DNA from: JADKCL01 sp031424495
GTDB lineage: Bacteria > Bacteroidota > Bacteroidia > J057 > JADKCL01
Direction: 5' to 3'
DNA: 64,000 nt
NCBI GenBank assembly: GCA_031424495.1
Contig: JANPHP010000034.1
Location: 1 to 64,000 of the forward strand
Shown here: positions 26,836 to 34,304 of the stretch, one piece after another
Layout of the letters: every line of letters starts with the position of its first letter
How positions within the stretch are numbered: position 1 is the stretch's first letter
Notes under the pieces: model-generated
The model's database searches: none
What the model was told of the DNA's origin: nothing
What the model saw: only the letters and a program-made list of their open reading frames with translations
Program-made: the position numbers and the translations under genes

Positions 26836-27434
26836 GCGTTTTGAGCTTGTGGTTTGGAGAGCAGCATCATCATGCCTGCCGCTGCGCAGAGCAGGCCGGC
26901 TGTGATCCAGGCGCTTTCGCGCACACCGACAAAGGGTATCAGGTAGAGGCCCATCAAGAAATTGAGCAAGATGCCGCCGACTGTCGAGATGGCATAGATG
27001 CGCCCAGCAGAACTGCCAACCTCTGCGACTTCGGTCGTGATGAGCCTGATGATCATGGGAGAGACAATGCCAAACAGCAAAACTGGGGGCAGCAGAATGA
27101 CAAACTCAGACAGCATGATACCCAGTTTGAGGCCCAAGCCCGAGGCGAGTTGCATCACGATCCCGGCAGTGATCGGCATCAAGGCGACGATGAGTCCAGC
27201 GGCAAACACTACGCGGTAAAGCAACTTGCGTTGCGGATACCGGTAGCTGAGCCAGCCACCGATGAAATAACCGGCCATCAATCCCAGCAAGGTAAATCCC
27301 AGCGCCGAGGCCCAGACATAGATCGAGCTGCCATAAGCGGGCGTCACCAGCTTGGCGCCAATCAGCTCCACCGCCATCAGGCTCGCGCCTTCGACAAAGG
27401 AAATTACATACAATTGCCAGCGTGCAGGTTGCAT
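26832..27434 (-). CDS. Membrane half of a spermidine synthase-type protein, no synthase domain
   Basis: A 200-residue integral membrane protein with about six helices. It aligns by eye to the N-terminal membrane half of the gene at 24122-25699: SFVEGASLMAVELIGAKLV against LLEGIGVIAVELLSAKILA, and GRIYAISTVGGILLNF against GNVYAISTSGGIITTF. It stops where that protein begins its Rossmann domain. The start MQPARWQ at 27434 is preferred, with GAAGG upstream; an in-frame extension to 27482 lacks support. Its stop overlaps the ATG of the thioredoxin-fold gene (ATGA). It may form a heteromer with the full-length relative. Confidence 0.8.
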   Translation of the reverse strand: MQPARWQLYVISFVEGASLMAVELIGAKLVTPAYGSSIYVWASALGFTLLGLMAGYFIGGWLSYRYPQRKLLYRVVFAAGLIVALMPITAGIVMQLASGLGLKLGIMLSEFVILLPPVLLFGIVSPMIIRLITTEVAEVGSSAGRIYAISTVGGILLNFLMGLYLIPFVGVRESAWITAGLLCAAAGMMMLLSKPQAQNA

Positions 27435-27531
27435 CTCTATAGGGCCTTCAAACCTCAAACTTAGGCAATCGAGCGCATGCATTCAAGGTCAATTTTCATG
27501 CTTGCAAGAGAATGGGATTCCCAATAACTTC

Positions 27532-27870
27532 ATGCAGATGAAAAAAGAGCCTTACTCCTTTTTTGACGATGTCTGGGACGTCGTGCGCTTGATCCCGCGC
27601 GGACGCGTGACGAGCTATGGCGCGATCGCCGAGTACCTGGGCACCAAGATGAGCGCCCGCATGGTCGGTTGGGCCATGAACGCCTGCCCCGCAGACGTGC
27701 CCGCACAACGCGTACTCAACCGCAACGGCCTACTCACCGGCAAGCATCACTTCCCCGAAGAAGACCTCATGCAGCGCCTATTGGAGAAGGAAGGCATCAC
27801 AGTCAAAGACGACAAAGTCGTGGACTGGAACAAAGTATTTTGGCACCCGAAAGAAATTGACAATGGATGA
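27532..27870 (+). CDS. Alkyltransferase-like protein (MGMT family, no active Cys)
   Basis: A 112-residue DNA-binding-domain-only member of the O6-alkylguanine alkyltransferase family. It contains IPRGRVTSYGAIAEYLG (wing and helix), ARMVGWAMN, and then VPAQRVLNRNGLLTG, where MGMT would have PCHR. The acceptor Cys is replaced by Ala, so it would recognise alkylated bases and recruit nucleotide excision repair, as known ATL proteins do. There is no N-terminal ribonuclease-like domain. Start at 27532 or two codons later at 27538; no strong ribosome binding site in either case. Confidence 0.85.
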   Translation: MQMKKEPYSFFDDVWDVVRLIPRGRVTSYGAIAEYLGTKMSARMVGWAMNACPADVPAQRVLNRNGLLTGKHHFPEEDLMQRLLEKEGITVKDDKVVDWNKVFWHPKEIDNG

Positions 27871-28176
27871 AAAATGTTGGAGGATGCCTAGGGATTGATG
27901 CTATGCCTGGGCGAAGGTGGCTTTGGGCGAATGGCGATATCAGACTCAGGGCCCACGAACGAGCAATGAACGCGTTCAAGTAATGGATCAAGCAGAGCGC
28001 CATTGAATGAAACTTGCGAGCGGCGGCTAGACGTGTATGAAGCAAAACCGATACGATAACCTGGAATGGAATGATCGTCAAATACATCCTCCCCTAACAA
28101 ATGAACAAACGCGGCTTCTGGTTTTTCCATCTCCTGCCATTGCATTTGAGGCCCAGATTGCACAAATTTGTATCAT
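27871..28176. other. Intergenic stretch with a toxin-tail repeat
   Basis: No gene is supported here. It contains a 20-base exact copy of the 3' end of the downstream toxin gene at 28101-28120, preceded by CATCCTC as in the toxin, which suggests an older decayed copy of the same module. Confidence 0.5.
28101..28120 (+). repeat. 20-base direct repeat of the toxin 3' end
   Basis: ATGAACAAACGCGGCTTCTG here is identical to 28674-28693, where it encodes the last residues MNKRGF and the first bases of the stop of the toxin. The repeats are 573 bases apart and bracket the toxin-antitoxin pair. Confidence 0.85.
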
Positions 28177-28419
28177 ATGGAAAATGAAGTTCACAGTTTC
28201 CCAGAGATCAAACGGGAGGCGTTGCACCTTCTGATCGAGCTTCAGAACGAGGCAGTGCTTGCCGAGGTACACAGGATCCTGAGTCAAAGCGACTGGTGGG
28301 ACGACCTCACCCCTGAGGAGCAGAAGGGGATCGACCAAGCTGGCAGGGAGTTTGAGCAGGGCGATTTCTATACCAACGAGCAAGTCATGGCAAGGGCCAA
28401 AGAATGGACCAAAAGATAA
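28177..28419 (+). CDS. Type II antitoxin, addiction-module family
   Basis: An 80-residue acidic protein. The C-terminal half WWDDLTPEEQKGIDQAGRE followed by GDFYTNEQVMARAKEW matches the pattern of short Bacteroidota antitoxins encoded ahead of RelE/ParE toxins (W.DL..EQK..I..G....E.G....EVM). It would bind and neutralise the toxin and repress the operon. ATG at 28177 is preferred to a TTG three codons upstream. It overlaps the toxin gene by 16 bases. Confidence 0.8.
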   Translation: MENEVHSFPEIKREALHLLIELQNEAVLAEVHRILSQSDWWDDLTPEEQKGIDQAGREFEQGDFYTNEQVMARAKEWTKR

Positions 28420-28694
28420 ACTGGTCGAGGCAAGCAGACGCAAGCTTGGAAAAATTGCTTCGCTACCTTGTCGAGACCGAGGGTTCGGAATACGCTGATC
28501 GGTACCGTGACTTCATCCAAAGTAGACTGACCCAAGCCGCCAAATATCCCGATTCAGGGATGCCTAGTCAGCAACGGCCCGGAATAAGGCGCTACATTTT
28601 GGACAAATACAATTATGCAATTTACAGCATCGTGCCGGGTGGCATCCTCGTGCGGGACATCATGCATTACAAGATGAACAAACGCGGCTTCTGA
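28404..28694 (+). CDS. Type II toxin, RelE/ParE superfamily
   Basis: A 96-residue basic protein with the RelE/ParE fold signature: N-terminal helix with WSRQADASLEKLLRYL, SRLTQAAKYPDSGMPS, then the strand series GIRRYILDKYNYAIYSIVPG and ILVRDIMHYKMN. ParE-type toxins poison gyrase and RelE-type cleave mRNA on the ribosome; the sequence alone does not decide, though the R(R/H)Y(I/L)..(Y/F)N..(I/L)Y pattern is closer to ParE. It starts inside the end of the antitoxin gene, so they are coupled. Confidence 0.85.
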   Translation: MDQKINWSRQADASLEKLLRYLVETEGSEYADRYRDFIQSRLTQAAKYPDSGMPSQQRPGIRRYILDKYNYAIYSIVPGGILVRDIMHYKMNKRGF

Positions 28695-28798
28695 GTTGTC
28701 TTGTGAAGCAATTCGCAAGGAAGCCGTTTGCCAACCCTCACATCATCGTTTAGGTTGGGTTGGCAAACAGCTTCCAAAATCCAGCCCAACTAACCACC

Positions 28799-28823
28799 CC
28801 ACAATTGTCCATTATCAATTTGG
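28799..28823. repeat. CAATTGTCCATTATCAATT-type repeat at the serpin stop
   Basis: CACAATTGTCCATTATCAAT runs up to and into the serpin stop codon. A longer relative lies at 31066-31100, again touching a minus-strand stop. See also 16674-16694 and 1639-1655 for a differently worded pair of such AT-rich repeats. Confidence 0.5.
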
Positions 28824-30083
28824 TTTCATCACCTTGCCCATGAACAAGATGCTCCTGCTGGCGTTGTGCTGGATCATGAAGATGAAGGGGTGATCGGCGC
28901 GGAAGTTCATGATAGGAGCTGGATCTTCGATGATTGCGCTGGTTTCTCTCACAATCACGGCCGTGGCTGCTGCCGCCTCGGTGCCCTCCTCATTGACCTC
29001 GACAAATGCCTTGTGGATCACATCGCTCACAGCAAAGCTGCCCCCGCCCAAAAACATGCGCGAGAAGTCGGCCTCGGCAAAGAGTCCCCCCAGGCCCATG
29101 GCCTCAAGGGAGGGCTTGATGGAGCCGCCGAGCTCCATTTTGAAACGTGGCAGCCATACATTGACCTGCTGGTATCGCATTGCATTGCTGATTTCTGCCC
29201 AGCGATCGGCGCTCAATTCCTTTTCCATTTTGGACATCGGGCCACTACCGGGCAGCAAGACGACCATCGAGAGGTCGTCGCCCTTGTAGGGCAATTGTAG
29301 CGCTTGGAAGCCGTCCATCTCGACATAACGCAGCTTGTCTTCTGCAGCTGGCCGATACATCAAAGGCGCCTGCACCGATGCGTCACTGCCATCCTGCAAG
29401 TAAAAAGGCAATTCTTGGGTGAGCTTTTTGTCGAATTCCAGCTTCCACTTGCCTTTGAAAAAAATCGCATTGGTGAGGACCATGCGCGTGTCGCTGCCGA
29501 CAGCGCCTGCGGGGATCAGGTTTTTGATGCGTTTGTTGGTTTGCTGCTCTACCCATGCATTGATTTTGAGGCGGGATTCCTCGCTTTTTTGGGCGAAGTC
29601 CAGCGGGACAGACTCGCCATGGTAGGCTTTTTTGATAGTCGCGACAAACTCAGGATTGAGTTGCGCAGTTTTTTCGGGCCAGATGGCATTGGCGACAGCG
29701 AGCGCGTAGGGAGCATCGGCGCGAGACAACGCTTGGGAAAGCTCGGCCAAGCCAGCGTGCAGGACGGCGGCCTCGGGTAGCCCGAGGGCCTTGCTGAGCA
29801 GTTCGAGCGTGCTGCCTGCCGCGCCCTCGCTGGTCATGGACAGGGCCGCCCACACGCTAAAAGGTGACATGAACTGGTTGGCGGCTGGTTTTTGAGCGGC
29901 CATCTTTTGGTAAAGCTGGAAACCAAATTGGTTGCTGGCGCCTGCGACGGATTCGAGCGGGGTCGATTTGGGATTGATCACGAGCCGACAGGCGCTGACC
30001 CGCAGGGGTAACAGCAAGCACAATGCAGGGATCAGAAGCAGCAGGAAGCGCTTGGAGAGCTGAAGGATGGAATTTGGTTTCAT
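28815..30083 (-). CDS. Secreted serpin (serine protease inhibitor)
   Basis: A 422-residue serpin with an N-terminal signal peptide (RFLLLLIPALCLLLPLRVSA). The full fold is recognisable: NQFMSPFSVWAALSMTSEGA, LTNAIFFKGKWKLEFDKK, LRYVEMDGFQALQLPYKG, the hinge EVNEEGTEAAAATAV, and the C-terminal DHPFIFMIQHNASRSILFMG. The hinge has the small-residue pattern of inhibitory serpins. Counting from it, the likely P1-P1' is Thr-Ser, with Arg at P3, which suggests a target other than trypsin-like proteases (inference). It would act in the periplasm or outside. ATG at 30083 is preferred to TTG at 30101. Confidence 0.93.
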   Translation of the reverse strand: MKPNSILQLSKRFLLLLIPALCLLLPLRVSACRLVINPKSTPLESVAGASNQFGFQLYQKMAAQKPAANQFMSPFSVWAALSMTSEGAAGSTLELLSKALGLPEAAVLHAGLAELSQALSRADAPYALAVANAIWPEKTAQLNPEFVATIKKAYHGESVPLDFAQKSEESRLKINAWVEQQTNKRIKNLIPAGAVGSDTRMVLTNAIFFKGKWKLEFDKKLTQELPFYLQDGSDASVQAPLMYRPAAEDKLRYVEMDGFQALQLPYKGDDLSMVVLLPGSGPMSKMEKELSADRWAEISNAMRYQQVNVWLPRFKMELGGSIKPSLEAMGLGGLFAEADFSRMFLGGGSFAVSDVIHKAFVEVNEEGTEAAAATAVIVRETSAIIEDPAPIMNFRADHPFIFMIQHNASRSILFMGKVMKPN

Positions 30084-30415
30084 AAAGCTTTGATTTTTCA
30101 ATGGGGTATCAAAATCTGATTTGGCCTAGTGGTGCTGCGCTGCACCAAATTGCACAAATGCTGGATCGCTTTTTTTCGTCCGATCACAAATCGCCCGATG
30201 TGAATGATCTGCGCAATCCAATTGTCCTGACATTCAATGCTGCACAAAATACATCGCCTCAGCAAGCGCCGCCAACTGCCAATTGTGGAAAACTCTGCCC
30301 GCCCTATCGGCGACACACCTCAAGCAAGACTTGTGGGAAATGGCGTTGGCATATTGTAAAACAACCCTTTAGATTTATCACCGTAGAAGACCGTGGTTTT
30401 TATCCTCGTATTGTT
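30084..30415. other. Divergent intergenic region, serpin / NlpC
   Basis: 332 bases between divergent genes. I find no conserved gene; the frame of the downstream gene is open through it but lacks any family similarity. Promoters for both directions are expected, but no clear TAnnTTTG pair stands out. Confidence 0.4.
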
Positions 30416-30997
30416 ATGCACAATTCATCATCACGCATCTGGATGTTTGCTCTGCTTGCGGGCTTGTTCATGGCGGGTTGCACGCCCCACAAGGTGACGG
30501 CAGACCGCTACAAATACTTGATCAAGGAGACGCCCGAGGACCATGTGGCCACCGAGACCAAGTCTGAAAATGACCTGATCAAAGACAAGGTGATCAGCAT
30601 GAATCTTGGCGAAAAGCTTGTGCCCGTGCTCATCGAAGCCAAGGATTACCTGGGCACGCCCTACCGCTATGGCGGCAAGAGCAAGGCCGGCATCGATTGC
30701 TCGGGCCTCACGTGCGTGTGCTATGAGAAGGCGGGCATCGCCCTGCCGCGCAGCGCCGCCGACCAAAGCCAATATGGCGATGAGGTGAAGCGCAAGGATT
30801 TGCGGGTGGGAGACTTGGTGTTTTTTGATGCCAAAAGCACGGGCAAGATCGACCACGTGGGCATGGTAACCAAAGCCGAAGGCGACAATGTCATCTTCAT
30901 TCACTCCTCGACGAGCAAAGGCGTGCGTTATGACTACCTCAATGAAGGCTACTGGACCGATAGACTGGTGGAAGCGCGGCGCGTGGCGGTGAAATGA
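30416..30997 (+). CDS. NlpC/P60 cysteine peptidase lipoprotein
   Basis: A 193-residue lipoprotein (signal WMFALLAGLFMAGC) with an NlpC/P60 domain: AKDYLGTPYRYGGKSKAGID, catalytic Cys in DCSGLTC, catalytic His in DHVGMV and the polar residue His in FIHSSTS. Such enzymes cleave peptidoglycan stem peptides (gamma-D-Glu-diaminopimelate bond). It likely faces the periplasm and remodels the wall. ATG at 30416 gives the normal lipoprotein signal; the frame is open upstream to 30101 but that part is unrelated. Confidence 0.92.
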   Translation: MHNSSSRIWMFALLAGLFMAGCTPHKVTADRYKYLIKETPEDHVATETKSENDLIKDKVISMNLGEKLVPVLIEAKDYLGTPYRYGGKSKAGIDCSGLTCVCYEKAGIALPRSAADQSQYGDEVKRKDLRVGDLVFFDAKSTGKIDHVGMVTKAEGDNVIFIHSSTSKGVRYDYLNEGYWTDRLVEARRVAVK

Positions 30998-31065
30998 AGG
31001 CTTGGGAAGGTGGTAGGGAGTAGGGGGCAGGTAGCAGTTGTTGGGCTGGATAGTACCATGACTGC

Positions 31066-31100
31066 CCATTGTCAATTATCCATTGTCAATTGTCAATTAA
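31066..31100. repeat. Tandem CCATTGTCAATT-type repeat next to the HPt stop
   Basis: Reads CCATTGTCAATTATCCATTG followed by TCAATTGTCAATTAA: three to four tandem, slightly varied units of about 12 bases. It ends immediately at the stop codon of the minus-strand HPt gene. A shorter relative is at 28799-28823. Confidence 0.6.
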
Positions 31101-31101
31101 T

Positions 31102-31461
31102 TCAAACCAGCTTGGCAAGTGCTGCTTTGAGATGGGCCAAGATCGCCTGGCCCACGGCGATGGCCTCGGCGACCATGGTGGGCAATTGGTCGAGGTCTTT
31201 GAGCTCCATGGCGGCGTGCTCGATGTCTCGCAACCGATTTTTCATGTCGTCGAGACTCAGGTAGGCAAATGTGCTTTTGGCTTTGTGGGCAGCCGACTTG
31301 AGAGCGGGCCAATCTTGTGCTGTGCAAAAGTTGTCCATGTTGGTGAAGGCCTCTGGGAGTGCCTTGCACATCTTGGATAGCAGCGCCATCACAAACATCT
31401 CATCACCGCCGGCAATGGCGTACAAGTTGCTGAGATCTATGTTTCCTTGTTCTTCGCCCAC
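31102..31461 (-). CDS. Histidine phosphotransfer (HPt) domain protein
   Basis: A 119-residue single-domain HPt protein. The phosphorylated His lies in SAAHKAKSTFAYL at about residue 59, within the usual helical hairpin; LDDMKNRLRDIEHAAME continues the four-helix bundle. It would pass phosphoryl groups between a hybrid kinase and response regulators, but no kinase or regulator is adjacent. The start is a GTG at 31461; no upstream ATG in frame. Confidence 0.82.
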   Translation of the reverse strand: MGEEQGNIDLSNLYAIAGGDEMFVMALLSKMCKALPEAFTNMDNFCTAQDWPALKSAAHKAKSTFAYLSLDDMKNRLRDIEHAAMELKDLDQLPTMVAEAIAVGQAILAHLKAALAKLV

Positions 31462-31788
31462 GCGTGCAATGTAGTTGAGTCAATGATTGCTCACAGACCC
31501 AAAGTAAACAATTTAAAAAGAAGCCAAGGGTGAAAGTGCAAACTTGGGAAAAATAATGTGGCTTTTCAAAATATTGAACGAAAACCACTGGCCGAAAGGC
31601 CAAATGCAAGTGAATATTTGTTTCTGTGCCATGCTACCTAAAGGGCGACACAAGCGGCCCGCTGCGCGGGCGGCACCCCGCAAGACAGCGATCCCGCACA
31701 GGCCAAGGTCTGTGCGGGAGGCACCCACTCACGCAAAAAAGGCCATCCGCTCACGCAGACAGCCTTTTCCATATTCAGTGCGGGCAGC
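31462..31788. other. Intergenic region with two strong hairpins
   Basis: No gene is supported. GCCCGC/GCGGGC pair at 31657-31671 around TGC, and TCCCGCACA/TGTGCGGGA at 31692-31719 around ten bases. A weaker hairpin with an adjacent run of A (31735-31740) could end transcription of one neighbour. The GC-rich structured part contrasts with the AT-rich first half. Confidence 0.5.
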
Positions 31789-32805
31789 TTAGAGCTTGGC
31801 CAACAGTTCTTTTTTCTTCTCGTTGAATTCTTCCTCGGTCAAAACTCCTGCGGCTTTCAATTCGGCAAGGTCCTTCAAGGTCTTCATGATATCGTCCTTG
31901 CTCTGCGGAGCAGGCGTATTCTGATTGCTTTGGGTATTTTGCTGATTTTGCTGCTGCTGCGACATGTTTTGCATCATCATGTTCGCCATCATCATGCCGG
32001 TCATGTCCATGCCTGTGCCGCCGTTTTTGGCAGCGTCTTCCATGGCTTTGGCCTGCTGGAATTGCTGGAACTTGTTCAGGTCGCCGACCATGTTCATCTG
32101 CGTGTTTTTGCGCAGGAACTCATTGACTTCTGGAGGCAGGGTGATGCTCTGGATCTGGAAGTCGGTGATGTCGAGGCCAAACTGTGTGAAGTACTCCTGG
32201 ATGCGGGGCATCAGGGCCTTGGTAAATTCGGTTTTTTGGGCTTGCAGCTGAATGAAGGACAGGCCCTGCTCAGCCATCTCGGCGACCACTTCTGTGAAGC
32301 GGTCCACGATCTTGCCCCTGAGGGTGCCTTCGAGTTCGCTCACTTGCACGTTGGGGTCGGTGCCTGCAAATTCCTTGAAGAACTTGCCTGCGTCCATGAC
32401 GCGAAAGTTGAATGCGCCAAATGCCCTGATCTCCACCTGGCCAAACTTGCTGTCGGCGATGTAGACGGGTGTGGGCGTGCCCCACTTGAGATCTGTAAAC
32501 TGGCGGGTATTGACGTAATAGATGTCGACCTTGAAGGGTGACTCAAAGCCATATTTCCATGACCTGAGCGAGGTCATGATGGGCATGTTGCGGGTGGTGA
32601 GCTCGTAACGGCCGGGCTGGAAGATGTCGGCTGCCGAACCTTCGTTGATCATCAGGGCGACCTGGGACTCACGCACGGTGAGTTGTGCACCCATTTTCAC
32701 TTCCTTGTCTTGGTCAGGAAACTTGTAGATGATCGTGTCGCGAGAGGCATCTACCCACTCGATGACATCGATAAACTGGCCGCGGATAAAGTCAAAAAGT
32801 CCCAT
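31789..32805 (-). CDS. SPFH-domain protein with SHOCT-like tail
   Basis: A 338-residue cytosolic or membrane-peripheral protein of the YdjI/virion-core type. MGLFDFIRGQFIDVIEWVD opens the SPFH region (residues 1-250, with VRESQVALMINEGSAADIF and PGRYELTTRNMP), then a Gln/Asn/Met-rich linker and a C-terminal short helical domain LKAAGVLTEEEFNEKKKELL, the SHOCT type. Relatives of YdjI assist phage-shock and membrane-stress responses. ATG at 32805 is preferred; the open frame continues upstream to 32910 without similarity. DUF2480 lies just upstream. Confidence 0.88.
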   Translation of the reverse strand: MGLFDFIRGQFIDVIEWVDASRDTIIYKFPDQDKEVKMGAQLTVRESQVALMINEGSAADIFQPGRYELTTRNMPIMTSLRSWKYGFESPFKVDIYYVNTRQFTDLKWGTPTPVYIADSKFGQVEIRAFGAFNFRVMDAGKFFKEFAGTDPNVQVSELEGTLRGKIVDRFTEVVAEMAEQGLSFIQLQAQKTEFTKALMPRIQEYFTQFGLDITDFQIQSITLPPEVNEFLRKNTQMNMVGDLNKFQQFQQAKAMEDAAKNGGTGMDMTGMMMANMMMQNMSQQQQNQQNTQSNQNTPAPQSKDDIMKTLKDLAELKAAGVLTEEEFNEKKKELLAKL

Positions 32806-32842
32806 AATGAATTCGGTATCTGAGTCTAATGTGATTGCAAAT

Positions 32843-33373
32843 TTATGAAAAAGCTGAAGCTTTTGATTTCTCTTTTTTCCAAAGGGGCACTGTGGAGCAA
32901 GGCTCGCCATACATGAGTTTGTCGGCGATGGCCCGCAAGCGCACGATGAAGTCTACAAATGTGGCTTGGGGAATCTCGATATCGCCGCAACCTTTCACGA
33001 CGATTTTTTTACCCTCGAGTTGCTGATAGTCGATGCGGTCCAGTGCTTTGTGCCAGATGGCGATTTCCAAATCTTCACGGCTACCAAATACGATGGTGCT
33101 GGCAAAAGGTTGGAGTTGGATGGCGAGCAGCATGTAGGCCCAGCCGGGAATGATGGCATCGGCGCTGCAGTGCAGGTGCACATGCTGCCCCTGGTACTGC
33201 GCCCAGTCGACCGACTCGAGCCAGCCTCGGTAGTCGCCCTCCTTCAAGATCATGCACATAAACAGGCGCTCTGCGATGTCGATCCCGACACGGGGCGCGG
33301 GGTCATGGTAGTCTGCGAGGTCAAAGGAGACGAGCGGACTCAGGGCGACTTTGTTGACGATGTCTTTTTCCAT
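32843..33373 (-). CDS. DUF2480 family protein
   Basis: A 176-residue protein matching DUF2480, a family found almost only in Bacteroidota. Recognisable parts are MEKDIVNKVALSPLVSFDL, the centre VHLHCSADAIIPGWAYMLLA, VVKGCGDIEIPQATFVDFIV and YGEPCSTVPLWKK. The conserved Cys and acidic residues could bind a metal, but the function is unknown. No signal peptide. It precedes the SPFH gene by 37 bases on the same strand. Confidence 0.85.
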   Translation of the reverse strand: MEKDIVNKVALSPLVSFDLADYHDPAPRVGIDIAERLFMCMILKEGDYRGWLESVDWAQYQGQHVHLHCSADAIIPGWAYMLLAIQLQPFASTIVFGSREDLEIAIWHKALDRIDYQQLEGKKIVVKGCGDIEIPQATFVDFIVRLRAIADKLMYGEPCSTVPLWKKEKSKASAFS

Positions 33374-33731
33374 GGGGTAGATCAGCGATTAAGATAAGGA
33401 ATTGCTGGGTGAATGTGAAAACGAACGGGCGGGGTTTTGGTTTTTTGTTTTTCGGGGGATGTTACCAATGAGCCCATAGTCATGCAAACCCTGCATCCCA
33501 GGTGCCATCGGCGCAACCATCCTCACGATAAGGGAAAGTCATCTACACGTATCACGTGAAGGCAGCTACCCAATAATCGTATGCAATTCCCCTGGAAGCA
33601 GGCAGGCTCCTCAGGCCGATGGCGGCCCATCTTTGTCATGGCGGCGCACAAGATCTAGCTCGCGTGCAATGCTGGGAGAATGCTGAAAATCCCTTTTTGA
33701 GAGTAGGCGCATTTTAAGAAATACAAAAATC
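33374..33731. other. Intergenic region between divergent genes
   Basis: 358 bases with no supported gene. A short palindrome (CACGTATCACGTG at about 33548-33560) is the only structure noticed. Promoters for DUF2480 and the orphan gene must lie here, but I cannot point to them with confidence. Confidence 0.4.
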
Positions 33732-34166
33732 ATGTCTCTGAATCTTCTCGTACCAGCCCCGATCAATGGTGTACAAAATGTACAGGACCCAAGTGGCAAC
33801 GTCAGCGGATTGGCGCTCGGCAAGGAAATGACCACGGTCTTGGGTAGGGATCGTGTAGGCGGCACCCTGCCACTCGTCGTCACGGGCCTTGTACAGCCAG
33901 CCGATTTCGACCAAAACAAGACTTGGGGCCGTGTGGTGCGCCTACGCGCAAACGACAACACCAGCTTTTACGACATCGGCATCGACAAAACCGGCAACCT
34001 GTTCATCAACTCCGTGAGTTCGACCAAAGATGTGCACGTCCTCACGATCACCCCTGCGGGTGGGCTCATCTTGAACATGGCTGGCATCACATTGCCCCCC
34101 AATGGCATCGGAACCGTGGATTTGTGCGTGGACAAGACCAATGGTCGCGTGTATCGCCAAGGCTAA
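33732..34166 (+). CDS. Orphan protein of unknown function
   Basis: A 144-residue protein without signal peptide or membrane segment, starting MSLNLLVPAPINGVQNVQDP. The pattern is beta-rich, with DIGIDKTGNLFINSVSS and GTVDLCVDKTNGRVYRQG at the end, which read like repeated blades ((D)xxxGxx(F/Y)). I do not recognise a family. Codon use matches the core genes. The strong terminator just behind supports a real transcript. Confidence 0.6.
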   Translation: MSLNLLVPAPINGVQNVQDPSGNVSGLALGKEMTTVLGRDRVGGTLPLVVTGLVQPADFDQNKTWGRVVRLRANDNTSFYDIGIDKTGNLFINSVSSTKDVHVLTITPAGGLILNMAGITLPPNGIGTVDLCVDKTNGRVYRQG

Positions 34167-34209
34167 GCACACGCAAGACGCTTGTGGATACAGGCGCAGC
34201 ATGCAAGAA

Positions 34210-34238
34210 AAAGGGCGGCTCTCGGAGCCGCCCTTTTT
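34210..34238 (+). terminator. Strong intrinsic terminator after the orphan gene
   Basis: Perfect nine-base stem GGGCGGCTC / GAGCCGCCC with a three-base loop, flanked by A and T runs, so it may work in both directions (the convergent gene ends at 34305). Confidence 0.9.
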
Positions 34239-34304
34239 GATTGCTGTACAAGTGATTTGGTGGCTTGGAGATGTATTGAGCTACTCCGAGCAAACCCGGC
34301 AACC

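Noticed and set aside
27532..27870. Active O6-methylguanine methyltransferase
   Set aside because: The PCHR acceptor motif is replaced by PAQR, so the Cys needed for repair is missing.
30101..30415. N-terminal extension of the NlpC/P60 gene
   Set aside because: The in-frame part has no family similarity, and a proper lipoprotein signal starts at 30416.
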